From: Sporomusaceae bacterium
GTDB taxonomy: Bacteria > Bacillota > Negativicutes > UBA1444
Assembly (NCBI GenBank): GCA_018434355.1
Contig: JAHDPL010000020.1
Location: 1-64,000 of the forward strand
Reading direction: 5' to 3'
Length of the DNA: 64,000 nt
Shown here: positions 25,821-33,534 of the stretch, piece after piece
Layout of the letters: each line of letters opens with the position of its first letter
How positions within the stretch are numbered: the first letter of the stretch is position 1
The notes under the pieces: generated by a model
What the model saw: only the letters and a program-made list of their open reading frames with translations
Databases searched by the model: none
What the model was told of the DNA's origin: nothing
Made by a program: the position numbers and the translations under genes

Positions 25821-25866
25821 AAATAAGAAAAAGCTGCCGCACCCCTAATAGGAGTGTCGAGCAGCT
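25821..25866 (-). terminator. Terminator/attenuator between crp-type gene and sigma-54 activator
   Basis: On the minus strand AGCTGC and GCAGCT close an imperfect 15-bp stem (25832-25866) followed by TTTTTCTTATTTT. It can end transcripts of the Crp-family gene. Because a good promoter lies upstream of it at 25907-25935 and the activator gene starts 50 bases downstream, it may also attenuate activator transcription. Confidence 0.7.
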
Positions 25867-25872
25867 CTGCTC

Positions 25873-25894
25873 TGTCAGTGACGAAAAACTGACA
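25873..25894. repeat. Inverted repeat in the activator leader
   Basis: TGTCAGT and ACTGACA (7-bp arms, 8-base spacer) lie between the promoter and the attenuator. It could be an RNA hairpin in the leader or a protein-binding site. Confidence 0.4.
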
Positions 25895-25906
25895 CTATTA
25901 TTTAGT

Positions 25907-25935
25907 ATTATACGTGGCGGCGGGTGAATTGACAA
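25907..25935 (-). promoter_or_regulatory. Probable promoter of the sigma-54 activator
   Basis: On the minus strand TTGTCA (25930-25935) and a perfect TATAAT (25907-25912) are 17 bases apart. Transcription would start near 25900 and pass through the inverted repeat and the terminator before reaching the activator gene. Confidence 0.65.
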
Positions 25936-25976
25936 GAGAGAACTTTAGTTCACAGAATATCACTCGCAGCATTTCA

Positions 25977-26669
25977 TTAGTACCAATCAAACGCACTTGT
26001 CAACAACCTTGAAAAGTCAGCAATAATGATTCGTCCTCTGACGATGTCTTCAATAATTCCTTCTTGTTTCAATTTTGCCATCGCATGATTCAGGGTAACT
26101 CGATGAACTCCGAGTAATCCAGCTAATTCCATTTGCGACAGATTGCTTTTACAAACAACTCTACCTGTTGAAGCTTGATCTGGCTCTCGTTCAACCATAT
26201 ATAGGAGCATTTTGCATAATCTTTTCTTTAATGGCATCAGATCACTGGCCTGAATCGAAAGAAATCTTGCTTTGCTGGCCAAACCTTCAATCATGTTAAG
26301 CATCAAATTGGGATGTCTCAGTAAAATTTCCTGTTCGATGCAGTTACGGGAAAACGAATAGACTACAGACTCTTCCATCGCAACAAATATGCCTTCCATC
26401 GGCTTCCTGTCCCAAAACGGCGTCTCACCGAACAGATTATTCTTTTCAAGATACCAGACAATTTTCTCCGTTCCGTCAGACAATATTTTTGACAAACGAA
26501 TTTTACCGGACTGAAGATAATAAAGATGGTCAATCACCATGCCGTTGCCGATTATCGTCGCATTTTTTTTGTAAGTTTGTTTCTTACCCAAATGAATCAC
26601 AGACTCCCACATGGAATTTTTCGCATTGATCCATGGCGAAGAATAGTCACGCACTATCGGCTTCGACAC
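25977..26669 (-). CDS. Crp/Fnr-family transcriptional regulator
   Basis: This 230-residue regulator has an N-terminal cyclic-nucleotide-binding-like beta barrel (about residues 20-140, with YYLQSGKIRLSKILSDGTEK and LFGETPFWD) and a C-terminal winged helix (about 150-220, with MELAGLLGVHRVTLNHAMAKL as recognition region). It lacks the Fnr cysteine cluster, and the cAMP-contacting RxS motif is not apparent, so the effector differs from cAMP. CprK-like regulators of Desulfitobacterium are a possible relation. It is divergent from the gcvH-lpd-grx genes, whose likely regulator it is. Confidence 0.88.
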   Translation of the reverse strand: MSKPIVRDYSSPWINAKNSMWESVIHLGKKQTYKKNATIIGNGMVIDHLYYLQSGKIRLSKILSDGTEKIVWYLEKNNLFGETPFWDRKPMEGIFVAMEESVVYSFSRNCIEQEILLRHPNLMLNMIEGLASKARFLSIQASDLMPLKKRLCKMLLYMVEREPDQASTGRVVCKSNLSQMELAGLLGVHRVTLNHAMAKLKQEGIIEDIVRGRIIIADFSRLLTSAFDWY

Positions 26670-26767
26670 AACGCCTGACCCCTTTCATTTTCAAATATAT
26701 CAAATCCGCTCTTTATTAGAACCTTTGCCGACATTTCCGAAAATATTCAAAAATTTAGCGAATATGT

Positions 26768-26777
26768 AGTATATACT
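26768..26777. promoter_or_regulatory. Palindrome in the crp-gcvH intergenic region
   Basis: AGTATATACT is a perfect 10-bp palindrome in the 175-bp divergent region. Its right half, TATACT, could be a -10 element for gcvH but no good -35 sits 17 bases upstream, as expected for an activator-dependent promoter. Role uncertain. Confidence 0.3.
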
Positions 26778-26844
26778 GCTGAAATCTCTCCATAGTCATG
26801 TTAGTTTAGAGTTGAAAATTTATTCTTGAAAGGATGATTGGCTG

Positions 26845-27258
26845 ATGGCGCAAACCAAGAAGCGTATTGACGAAATCGATATACCCGATAGCATTTTATA
26901 TTATGCAGAACACACCTGGGTCGCCCGTGATGGAGAGTATTATCGAATCGGCATCACCGACTTCGCCCAAGACCAACTCGGCGAAATCATTTTCATTGAA
27001 TTGCCGGAAGTAGGAGCTGGTTATCGCAAAGGGAAAACGTTTGGTTGCGCGGAATCGACCAAATCAGTATCCAGTCTGTATATGCCGATTAGTGGCGAAA
27101 TCGTACAAGTCCATACCACAGTATCTGACAACCCGGAACTTGTCAATCAAGACGCTTATGGCGAGGGCTGGATGATTCTTATTAAACCGACCAATCCAGA
27201 TGATTTGCAAGAATTGCTGTCAGCCGAAAGTTACCGTCGTCAACTATCGTCCGTCTAA
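26845..27258 (+). CDS. GcvH-like lipoyl carrier protein
   Basis: This 137-residue protein aligns over its length with glycine cleavage H protein: HTWVARDGEYYRIGITDFAQDQ (split here at the family start), LGEIIFIELPEVGA, the lipoyl-lysine hairpin AESTKSVSSLYMPISGEI with Lys73, and the NPELVNQDAYGEGWM segment. No gcvT, gcvP or lipoate ligase gene is present, so it is probably a lipoyl carrier for another reaction. It precedes a dihydrolipoamide dehydrogenase gene by 15 bases. AAAGGATG precedes the ATG. Either a moonlighting glycine-cleavage H protein or a dedicated carrier is possible. Confidence 0.88.
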   Translation: MAQTKKRIDEIDIPDSILYYAEHTWVARDGEYYRIGITDFAQDQLGEIIFIELPEVGAGYRKGKTFGCAESTKSVSSLYMPISGEIVQVHTTVSDNPELVNQDAYGEGWMILIKPTNPDDLQELLSAESYRRQLSSV

Positions 27259-27273
27259 AGGAAGGTGTATGCT

Positions 27274-28656
27274 ATGAAAAATTTTGATGTCGCCATCCTT
27301 GGTGGTGGACCGGGAGGCTATGTAGCTGCCGTGCGGTGTAGTCAACTCGGGCAATCCGTCGCTTTGATAGAAAAGGAAGCACTCGGGGGGACCTGTGTCA
27401 ACTGGGGATGCATTCCAACCAAGTCTATGCTTAAAAATGCCGAAGTCATACACATGCTGAATTGCGGCAAAAATTTCGGATTTTCTTGCGACAACAGGGT
27501 GGTGGACTATGGGGCTGCGCACTCACGCAGTCGACAGATAGCAAAACGCCAAAGCAAGCGGATTGAACTGCTGCTGAAAAACCACAATATCCAGATAATT
27601 CAAGGTCAGGCTCACTTTATCAATACCAAAGTTTTGCAAATTCAACCATCGGGGGAACAGATCGCTGCAAACAGCATCATTCTTGCAACGGGCTCGAAAC
27701 CTCGGAGCATTCCCGGCATCGCATTTGACGGGGAACGGATAATAACCGCTCGCGATGCATTGCAACTGAACCAAGCCCCAACCAGCGTCATTATCGTTGG
27801 CGCCGGTCCGATTGGCATGGAATTTGCCAGTTTATGGAGCCGATTCGGTTCGACCGTTACGGTAGTCGAAATGATGCCTAACGTGCTTCCAATGGAGGAC
27901 GGGGAAATTTCACGCGAAGCTGGAGTATTTTTCCGCAACGCAGACATTGCCGTTAAAACGGCCACCAGCGTATCTGCGGTGCAAGTCAAGGAAAATGGAG
28001 TCGAAGTTGTCGTTAGCTGTGATGGCCTGGATGAAGTATTGCATGCCGAAAAAATTTTGATCGCTACCGGATTTACTCCTAACACTAGCGAGTTGGGCCT
28101 TGATGTGCCCGGCGTAAAAACCACTCGCTGCGTCATTGATATCGATGACCAAATGCGAACAAACATCCCCGGGATTTATGCAATCGGAGACATCACCGGA
28201 AAACTCGGATTGGCTCACGTTGCATCCGCCCAGGGATTGATCGCTGCCGAAACCATAACCGGTCATGCCCCCCAGTCGTTGAATTACAAAAACATCCCCC
28301 GTTGCACCTTCAGCGCAATCGAAGTCGCTTCTGCCGGTCTCTCCCAGGACGAGGCCGAAAAAAGCTTCCCGTCTGTACTCGTGCAAAAAAGCCCTTTTGC
28401 ACCAAACGGAAAAGCGCTCGCCCTCAATGAAAATATTGGATTTGTCAAAATCGTAGCAGATGCTGACAGTAGAAAATTATTAGGAATTCATATGATTGGA
28501 CCTCATGTTACCGAACTGATATCAGGTCCTGCGGCATTCCTTTCATTGGGTCTAACGATTGATCAATTACGCCACCTCGTATATCCGCATCCTACGCTAT
28601 CCGAGGCTTTTATGGAGGGCATCCATGCAATATCGGGGCATGGCGTCCATCTTTAA
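27274..28656 (+). CDS. lpdA: Dihydrolipoamide dehydrogenase
   Basis: This 460-residue flavoprotein disulfide reductase reoxidises dihydrolipoyl groups with NAD. It has VAILGGGPGGYVAAVRCSQLG (FAD), the redox pair Cys41/Cys46 in GGTCVNWGCIPTK, a second Rossmann motif VIIVGAGPIGMEFASLW, and the C-terminal catalytic His-Glu region HPTLSEAFMEG. The Trp inside the CxxxxC loop replaces the usual Val. The ATG after AAAGGAAGG is preferred over an upstream GTG. It follows the GcvH-like gene by 15 bases and is most likely its oxidase. Confidence 0.93.
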   Translation: MKNFDVAILGGGPGGYVAAVRCSQLGQSVALIEKEALGGTCVNWGCIPTKSMLKNAEVIHMLNCGKNFGFSCDNRVVDYGAAHSRSRQIAKRQSKRIELLLKNHNIQIIQGQAHFINTKVLQIQPSGEQIAANSIILATGSKPRSIPGIAFDGERIITARDALQLNQAPTSVIIVGAGPIGMEFASLWSRFGSTVTVVEMMPNVLPMEDGEISREAGVFFRNADIAVKTATSVSAVQVKENGVEVVVSCDGLDEVLHAEKILIATGFTPNTSELGLDVPGVKTTRCVIDIDDQMRTNIPGIYAIGDITGKLGLAHVASAQGLIAAETITGHAPQSLNYKNIPRCTFSAIEVASAGLSQDEAEKSFPSVLVQKSPFAPNGKALALNENIGFVKIVADADSRKLLGIHMIGPHVTELISGPAAFLSLGLTIDQLRHLVYPHPTLSEAFMEGIHAISGHGVHL

Positions 28657-28685
28657 TCCATTTTATCATTAAAGGAGCTGATTTT

Positions 28686-29435
28686 GTGAGTTACACGATC
28701 TATACTCTTCCCGGCTGCACCCGCTGCAAAATCCTGAAACAATGTATGTGCGAGCAAGGACTCGCTTATACCGAAAAAGATACGCAAGCAGAAGGGAAAG
28801 AAGAGTTTCAAAAATTCTACGGTCAGAACCGCAAATCCATTATTCGAGGATCAGTTGGGATAGAATTTCCCATCCTTGCCAGCTCCGAGGGAATCTGGCA
28901 AGGCTTGCCCAAAACGCTGGCCCATGTACTGTTTGACAAAAAACTTGATGGATTCGTCAGCTTAGGCACCCTCCACAAAGAATGGGTGGATGGGTTGCAC
29001 ATCTCCGGCGGCAATCCGGCGTATGCTGACGAATTTCTGCAACTACTTCACTATATCAAGAACAACAATATGCAATTGCAAATAGATACTGATGGCCGTC
29101 ATCCTGAAATTTTGCATCGGGTTCTGTCAAACAACCTTGCTTCTGTTCTCATATTAAACGCGCAAGAAGCAGACTCGCCCGATATCCGTAAAAGTCTTGA
29201 GCTTGCTGTAAAATTTCCGGTCTACAAGATTCGCACAGTTGTCTCGCCTGAAATCACGCCTGCTGAAGTCGGCGCCATCGCCCGCATGATAGGAGAAATT
29301 ACCGGCAACATGAAAACTCCCTACCTTCTATTTGCGGACGCCAAAGACGAAACACCAAACTTATTGACTCATCGTTCAGCGGCGCGCAAACACCTCGTCC
29401 TCGCCGACATTGCGACCGAGACAGTAACTGTGTAA
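28686..29435 (+). CDS. Glutaredoxin fused to radical-SAM-like (NrdG-like) region
   Basis: This 249-residue protein begins at GTG after AAAGGAG. Residues 1-80 look like a glutaredoxin, with a CTRC active site (Cys11, Cys14) in TIYTLPGCTRCKILKQC. Residues about 95-230 resemble the barrel of anaerobic ribonucleotide reductase/pyruvate formate-lyase activating enzymes (SGGNP at 107-111, LQIDTDGRHPEILHRVL, then YKIRTVVSPEITPAEVG), but the CxxxCxxC [4Fe-4S] motif of radical SAM enzymes is absent. It may be a redox protein that reuses the fold without SAM chemistry. It lies 29 bases after lpdA, so it probably exchanges electrons with the lipoyl pair. Function unknown. Confidence 0.7.
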   Translation: MSYTIYTLPGCTRCKILKQCMCEQGLAYTEKDTQAEGKEEFQKFYGQNRKSIIRGSVGIEFPILASSEGIWQGLPKTLAHVLFDKKLDGFVSLGTLHKEWVDGLHISGGNPAYADEFLQLLHYIKNNNMQLQIDTDGRHPEILHRVLSNNLASVLILNAQEADSPDIRKSLELAVKFPVYKIRTVVSPEITPAEVGAIARMIGEITGNMKTPYLLFADAKDETPNLLTHRSAARKHLVLADIATETVTV

Positions 29436-29469
29436 GCGCAGTACCTAAACACTGCCGTACAATCTTAGC

Positions 29470-29501
29470 AAAGCTCCTCAGTTATAAACCGAGGAGCTTT
29501 T
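29470..29501. terminator. Bidirectional terminator between grx fusion and DASS gene
   Basis: AAAGCTCCTC and GAGGAGCTTT form a perfect 10-bp stem with an 11-base loop and T/A tails on both sides, between the convergent genes. Confidence 0.85.
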
Positions 29502-29533
29502 CCTGTTTGCTTTGCAACAGCTGTCCGCTGCAG

Positions 29534-30976
29534 CTATTTTATCAATCCAATCAATTTCCAGTATGGGTAGGCTACAACAAGCATCACTACACCACTGACA
29601 GCCATTCGTATTGCAACAACTTTAACCAACGCTTTCATGGAAATATAGCCATAGGAATAGACAAATAACAACCCGGCGAACTCGTACGGCAATATATACT
29701 GATCCAACCCAAACAGATAGGAATACACTATTGGCAATGGATTAAAGCCAGCCTTTATGCATACTTCAGCAATAGGAGCGGTAAAACTCGCCATTGCGGC
29801 TAAAGGTGTTAGCAAAAAATTAATCGCAACACCAAAAAACCATGCAGCCATCATTGTATACATTGCGCCACTTCCCGCCAGGAAGGGAAACAATACATTT
29901 GCCAGCCACTTTCCCGATCCTGATGCGGTCGCCACAATACCAATCGACATGCAGCCAGCCACAAAAAATATCATTTTGTAGTTTAACTTTCCAAGTTGGG
30001 TATCATCCATCAGATCAACGCCAGGCAGGAAACAGATGCCCCCCAAGATAACGAAAATCCAGCCCGGGTCAATATTATGGATGGAATCCGTAAGTAGTGC
30101 AATAATTGTGACAACCAACACCACACAGACTTTTTTCTCCGCCGATGAGAGCGGGCCCAGTTCTTTATATTTTTGCACGATTACGTCCTTGGCTTCCAAC
30201 TCTGTTTCCGGTTTTAAAGCCCAGATGACGATAAGCAACCCGACCAAAGTCAAAGACAAAGCGATAAACAAATTATGATATGCATACTCCGTCCAGGAAA
30301 CTGGTGCCGCAGTTATTTTGCTCACGATATTCACCATCATAGGGATGCCGCCATCACCAGTGAAGAAACCAATTCTAGTTGTAGCAACCCCCAAAAAAGC
30401 GGCAAGCATTACAGCTGAGGCGCCACGTGATTGTGGTTCCATTTTGAATACCTGGCAAATCCCCATAGCGATTGGAACAATAATCGCCAATTTCCCCATA
30501 ATACTGGGAACAAACGGATTGATAACGATACCGGTTATAGTTAACCCAATGAGAGCGCCATTAAAAGTCCCTCCGCTTTTAATGATGGTCAGATAGGCAA
30601 TACGCTTGGCAATACCTGATGTCATCAACACGTTGGCGATCAGCATGCCCCCCACCGTAATCCACACTACGCTGGTTGTCCATGGAGCTAATGCTGCCTG
30701 CGGTTTTGCAACATTCGCCACAATATAGAATATCGGTAGTAATATAGCAATAAGCGCACTAGGCAAAATATCAGTCGCCATAGCAGTAACAGCCCACACG
30801 GTAACGGCCAAAAAACGTTTAACCGTGACTGTCATTCCGGCATATTCCGGTAGCAGCAAAATTACTAAAGGCAACACCAGCGACAGTGCCCAAAACAACA
30901 CGTTCGGTTTCTTTTCTTCCGGTTTTTTTGTTTGAGGACTTGGGCCGACTGGGCTGGTTTCCTTTACGTTAGTCAT
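29534..30976 (-). CDS. DASS (SLC13/CitT-family) anion transporter
   Basis: This 480-residue membrane protein has about 12 hydrophobic segments and belongs to the divalent anion:sodium symporter family. Features include VTVWAVTAMATDILPSALIA and a GVAINFLLTPLAAMASFTAP region in the second half. A soluble 25-residue charged N-terminus precedes helix 1. The ATG after GGGAGGG is preferred over one five codons upstream. It sits 107 bases downstream of the arylsulfotransferase-like gene, same strand. Dicarboxylates, sulfate or organosulfur anions are possible substrates. Confidence 0.88.
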   Translation of the reverse strand: MTNVKETSPVGPSPQTKKPEEKKPNVLFWALSLVLPLVILLLPEYAGMTVTVKRFLAVTVWAVTAMATDILPSALIAILLPIFYIVANVAKPQAALAPWTTSVVWITVGGMLIANVLMTSGIAKRIAYLTIIKSGGTFNGALIGLTITGIVINPFVPSIMGKLAIIVPIAMGICQVFKMEPQSRGASAVMLAAFLGVATTRIGFFTGDGGIPMMVNIVSKITAAPVSWTEYAYHNLFIALSLTLVGLLIVIWALKPETELEAKDVIVQKYKELGPLSSAEKKVCVVLVVTIIALLTDSIHNIDPGWIFVILGGICFLPGVDLMDDTQLGKLNYKMIFFVAGCMSIGIVATASGSGKWLANVLFPFLAGSGAMYTMMAAWFFGVAINFLLTPLAAMASFTAPIAEVCIKAGFNPLPIVYSYLFGLDQYILPYEFAGLLFVYSYGYISMKALVKVVAIRMAVSGVVMLVVAYPYWKLIGLIK

Positions 30977-31083
30977 AGCAGTCCCTCCCAAAAACTTTTG
31001 TAGGCCCCAAATTCACTTTTTATTAGAAACTTCACTTAACAAGGACCGGGGACGAGGGCTGAATAACCCTCGCCCCTTTGTCG

Positions 31084-32520
31084 TTATTTTGCTTCTTCGT
31101 CATCCGCAATGCAAAGCGCGGTCGTTCCCTGATAAGGCATCACGCCTTCCACTTTAGACTCTTTGCTACGTACAATTGAGGCCCCCGGCACGCGGAAAGT
31201 CTTAACATTTATCGGTTGAATAGCAGTTTCTACAGGGGTGGGGATTTGCGGAACCCAATCATAAGGTACGCGATAGGCTCGGTAAACCATATTCATTTTC
31301 ATATGCGCACCCCAGTAAGGGCTGATAAACTCCCAGACAATTTCATGCTGCGGAGTTACTTCAATCAAGCGTCCACCTGATCCTTCAGTGATTAATGTAT
31401 TTCCATTTTCCAAGCGTTGAGCGCCACTAATGAACGGACTGTAGAAACGATACGAATCCGCCGGCATTACCAATCCCGCTTCTGCAGGAGTATACTGCCA
31501 AACGATTTTCAATGTTGTCGGATCAAACTCCAATACCCTAGAGTAGTCCCGCCAGACATTTTTCGCACCCTTAGGGGCCATCGGATTGGGCAAGCCATAT
31601 CCGGCCCAGCCGCCGTTGTCAAACACAAGAATATTTCCTTCGCCGGCCAACCCGCGCGGAATCATATGGGCATGATGCATGCCGACCAACCAACCTAATT
31701 TTTTCAATTCAGGACTCGTGTCATATTCAGGGCCAATTTGCCATACAATTTTACCGGTTTTCTTGGAAATAATCGCCATGATGTTAGCCTCACGGCTATC
31801 CCAAATAATATTATCCGGATGAAAGCGTTCATCTCCAGCGTCATACCATTTGTTCGGACCCAATACAGACATTGAGTTGATATGCATCCAGTCGCCCATT
31901 CCGCCGCCGGCAGCCCGCATATTCGGGTCGCGACAGAGAATATTCTTTGCAGCTTCACTGAAGTTCAATTCGTCAAAATGCTCACTGCATATCCATTCCC
32001 AGACAATTTCCCCCGCCCAGTTTACTTCGATAATGCTGTCATCCAGCAGGCGTTTATCTGACACTTTGGGGTTTGTCAAATTTTTGTGACACAACAAAAG
32101 TGTATTTCCTTCGGTTACTTTGGGATCTAATCCCGGAGCATAATATCCTACCGGATTGCCTTCCCGCTGGTAATCATGGTGTACTCTAGCCATCCATTGC
32201 GGTTTCTCGCCCGGATCTTCAATGTATTCGTATTGATCAAACTTCCATACCACATTGCCGTCCCAGTCGACCTGAACCAAATCGGTCTGGTCCTGCATTC
32301 CATAAGCATTGTTGCGCAAACCCAGATGCCCCATCACATACCCGCCCGGAAGAATCTTATTGGGGAATCCATGCAACCCTTTCCAAAAGTTCACTTCAGT
32401 CCCGTTCATGTCAATGAGCATGGCTCCCTGCTCCCTGGCTTGGAAGATTGTATAACCGCTACTGCACTTTTCCGGCTTAAATACGGTTACTCCTGTGGGA
32501 TACACTGATGGATACGACAT
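31084..32520 (-). CDS. Arylsulfotransferase (ASST)-family protein without signal peptide
   Basis: This 478-residue protein belongs to the ASST family (PF05935), a six-bladed propeller that in enterobacteria transfers sulfate between phenolic compounds in the periplasm through a histidine. The catalytic-region motifs GDWMHINSM and VGMHHAHMIPRG are present, with repeated IVWEW/IVWQY blade strands. Unlike periplasmic AssT it starts directly with mature sequence and has no signal peptide or DsbL-type partner, so it is probably cytoplasmic. ATG chosen seven bases after GAGGAGT. Likely co-transcribed with the DASS gene. Confidence 0.82.
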   Translation of the reverse strand: MSYPSVYPTGVTVFKPEKCSSGYTIFQAREQGAMLIDMNGTEVNFWKGLHGFPNKILPGGYVMGHLGLRNNAYGMQDQTDLVQVDWDGNVVWKFDQYEYIEDPGEKPQWMARVHHDYQREGNPVGYYAPGLDPKVTEGNTLLLCHKNLTNPKVSDKRLLDDSIIEVNWAGEIVWEWICSEHFDELNFSEAAKNILCRDPNMRAAGGGMGDWMHINSMSVLGPNKWYDAGDERFHPDNIIWDSREANIMAIISKKTGKIVWQIGPEYDTSPELKKLGWLVGMHHAHMIPRGLAGEGNILVFDNGGWAGYGLPNPMAPKGAKNVWRDYSRVLEFDPTTLKIVWQYTPAEAGLVMPADSYRFYSPFISGAQRLENGNTLITEGSGGRLIEVTPQHEIVWEFISPYWGAHMKMNMVYRAYRVPYDWVPQIPTPVETAIQPINVKTFRVPGASIVRSKESKVEGVMPYQGTTALCIADDEEAK

Positions 32521-32751
32521 TTTTTTCACTCCTCTTTTTGTTTTCCTGGCGCGGCTTTGTTTTTGTGATTCACCTCTTGAGAATACTTTTCCGGTCCTTT
32601 AGTTCTTCTTTTCACAAACCCTCTTCTTATTAAAGGTTACTTCATCATTGCCCATAAGCGCAGTAACAATTATTACACTTTTTCAAAATATTTTACAAAA
32701 GTCCGATGATAGATCCTCACTTTCGAAAATTCAAGCTTTTTCTTTTTCATA

Positions 32752-32787
32752 CAACAAAGAAAAGTGCCGGGCCAAACAGCCCGACAC
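32752..32787 (-). terminator. Terminator of the hutH-pcp operon
   Basis: On the minus strand GTGTCGGGC and GCCCGGCAC pair around a six-base loop and are followed by TTTTCTTTG. It lies 100 bases past the pcp stop. The rest of the 366-base gap 32521-32886 is AT-rich and shows no gene or clear promoter. Confidence 0.75.
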
Positions 32788-32886
32788 CGACTACCTCTCG
32801 TCAGAAAAAAACAATACGATCTTCACCATCTTGATATTTACTGAACCAATCCTCGACATCGTTACTCGCCTATCTGCCGCTCTCCT

Positions 32887-33534
32887 TCAGCAGATCGTGC
32901 CGCCGGTCTGTTTAATGTCGCTCTCCACCGACATGGCTGCCACTAGTGCGACTTCCAGACCTTTGACAATCGTCTCCACCGCCATGCTCGGCTGACCGCC
33001 CAAACGGGCCGCCTGTTCCGGCAGATAAGGAATGTGCACGAATCCGCCGCGGACCCGATTGCCGTGCTCGGCCAGATAGTGCATCAGACCATAAAACAAG
33101 TGATTGCAAACGAACGTACCTGCCGAGTTCGACACGGCAGCCGGAATACCGGCCTGTTTCATCGCCGCCACCATCGCCTTGATCGGCAAACTGCTCCAAT
33201 AAGCGACCTGCGCCCCGGCTACAATCGCTTCGTCGACCGGCTGGAATCCACCATTGTCGGGAATCCGAAAATCATCCATGTTGATCGCCACCCGCTCCGG
33301 CGTAATTTCCAAACGTCCGCCAGCCTGCCCCACTGCCAGCACCAGCACCGGCTCGGTTTCAACAATGTACTTTTCCATCGCTTCGATCGAGGCAAACCGG
33401 GTCACCGGCAATTCTTTCGTGACAATCGTGTAGTCGCCAAGTTGCCGTCCATCCAGCAACTTTATCGCTTCCAGCGCCGGATTGACCGGTTCGCCGCCAA
33501 ATGGACCAAATCCGGTTACTAAAATATTGTTCAT
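32887..33534 (-). CDS. pcp: Pyroglutamyl-peptidase I
   Basis: This 215-residue cysteine peptidase (family C15) removes N-terminal pyroglutamate from peptides. The catalytic triad is in place: Glu80 in GGRLEITPERVAIN, Cys143 in SNSAGTFVCNHLFYG and His167 in GGFVHIPYLPEQ. It overlaps the hutH stop by four bases, the last gene of an operon that begins with the DUF4337 gene. Confidence 0.95.
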   Translation of the reverse strand: MNNILVTGFGPFGGEPVNPALEAIKLLDGRQLGDYTIVTKELPVTRFASIEAMEKYIVETEPVLVLAVGQAGGRLEITPERVAINMDDFRIPDNGGFQPVDEAIVAGAQVAYWSSLPIKAMVAAMKQAGIPAAVSNSAGTFVCNHLFYGLMHYLAEHGNRVRGGFVHIPYLPEQAARLGGQPSMAVETIVKGLEVALVAAMSVESDIKQTGGTIC

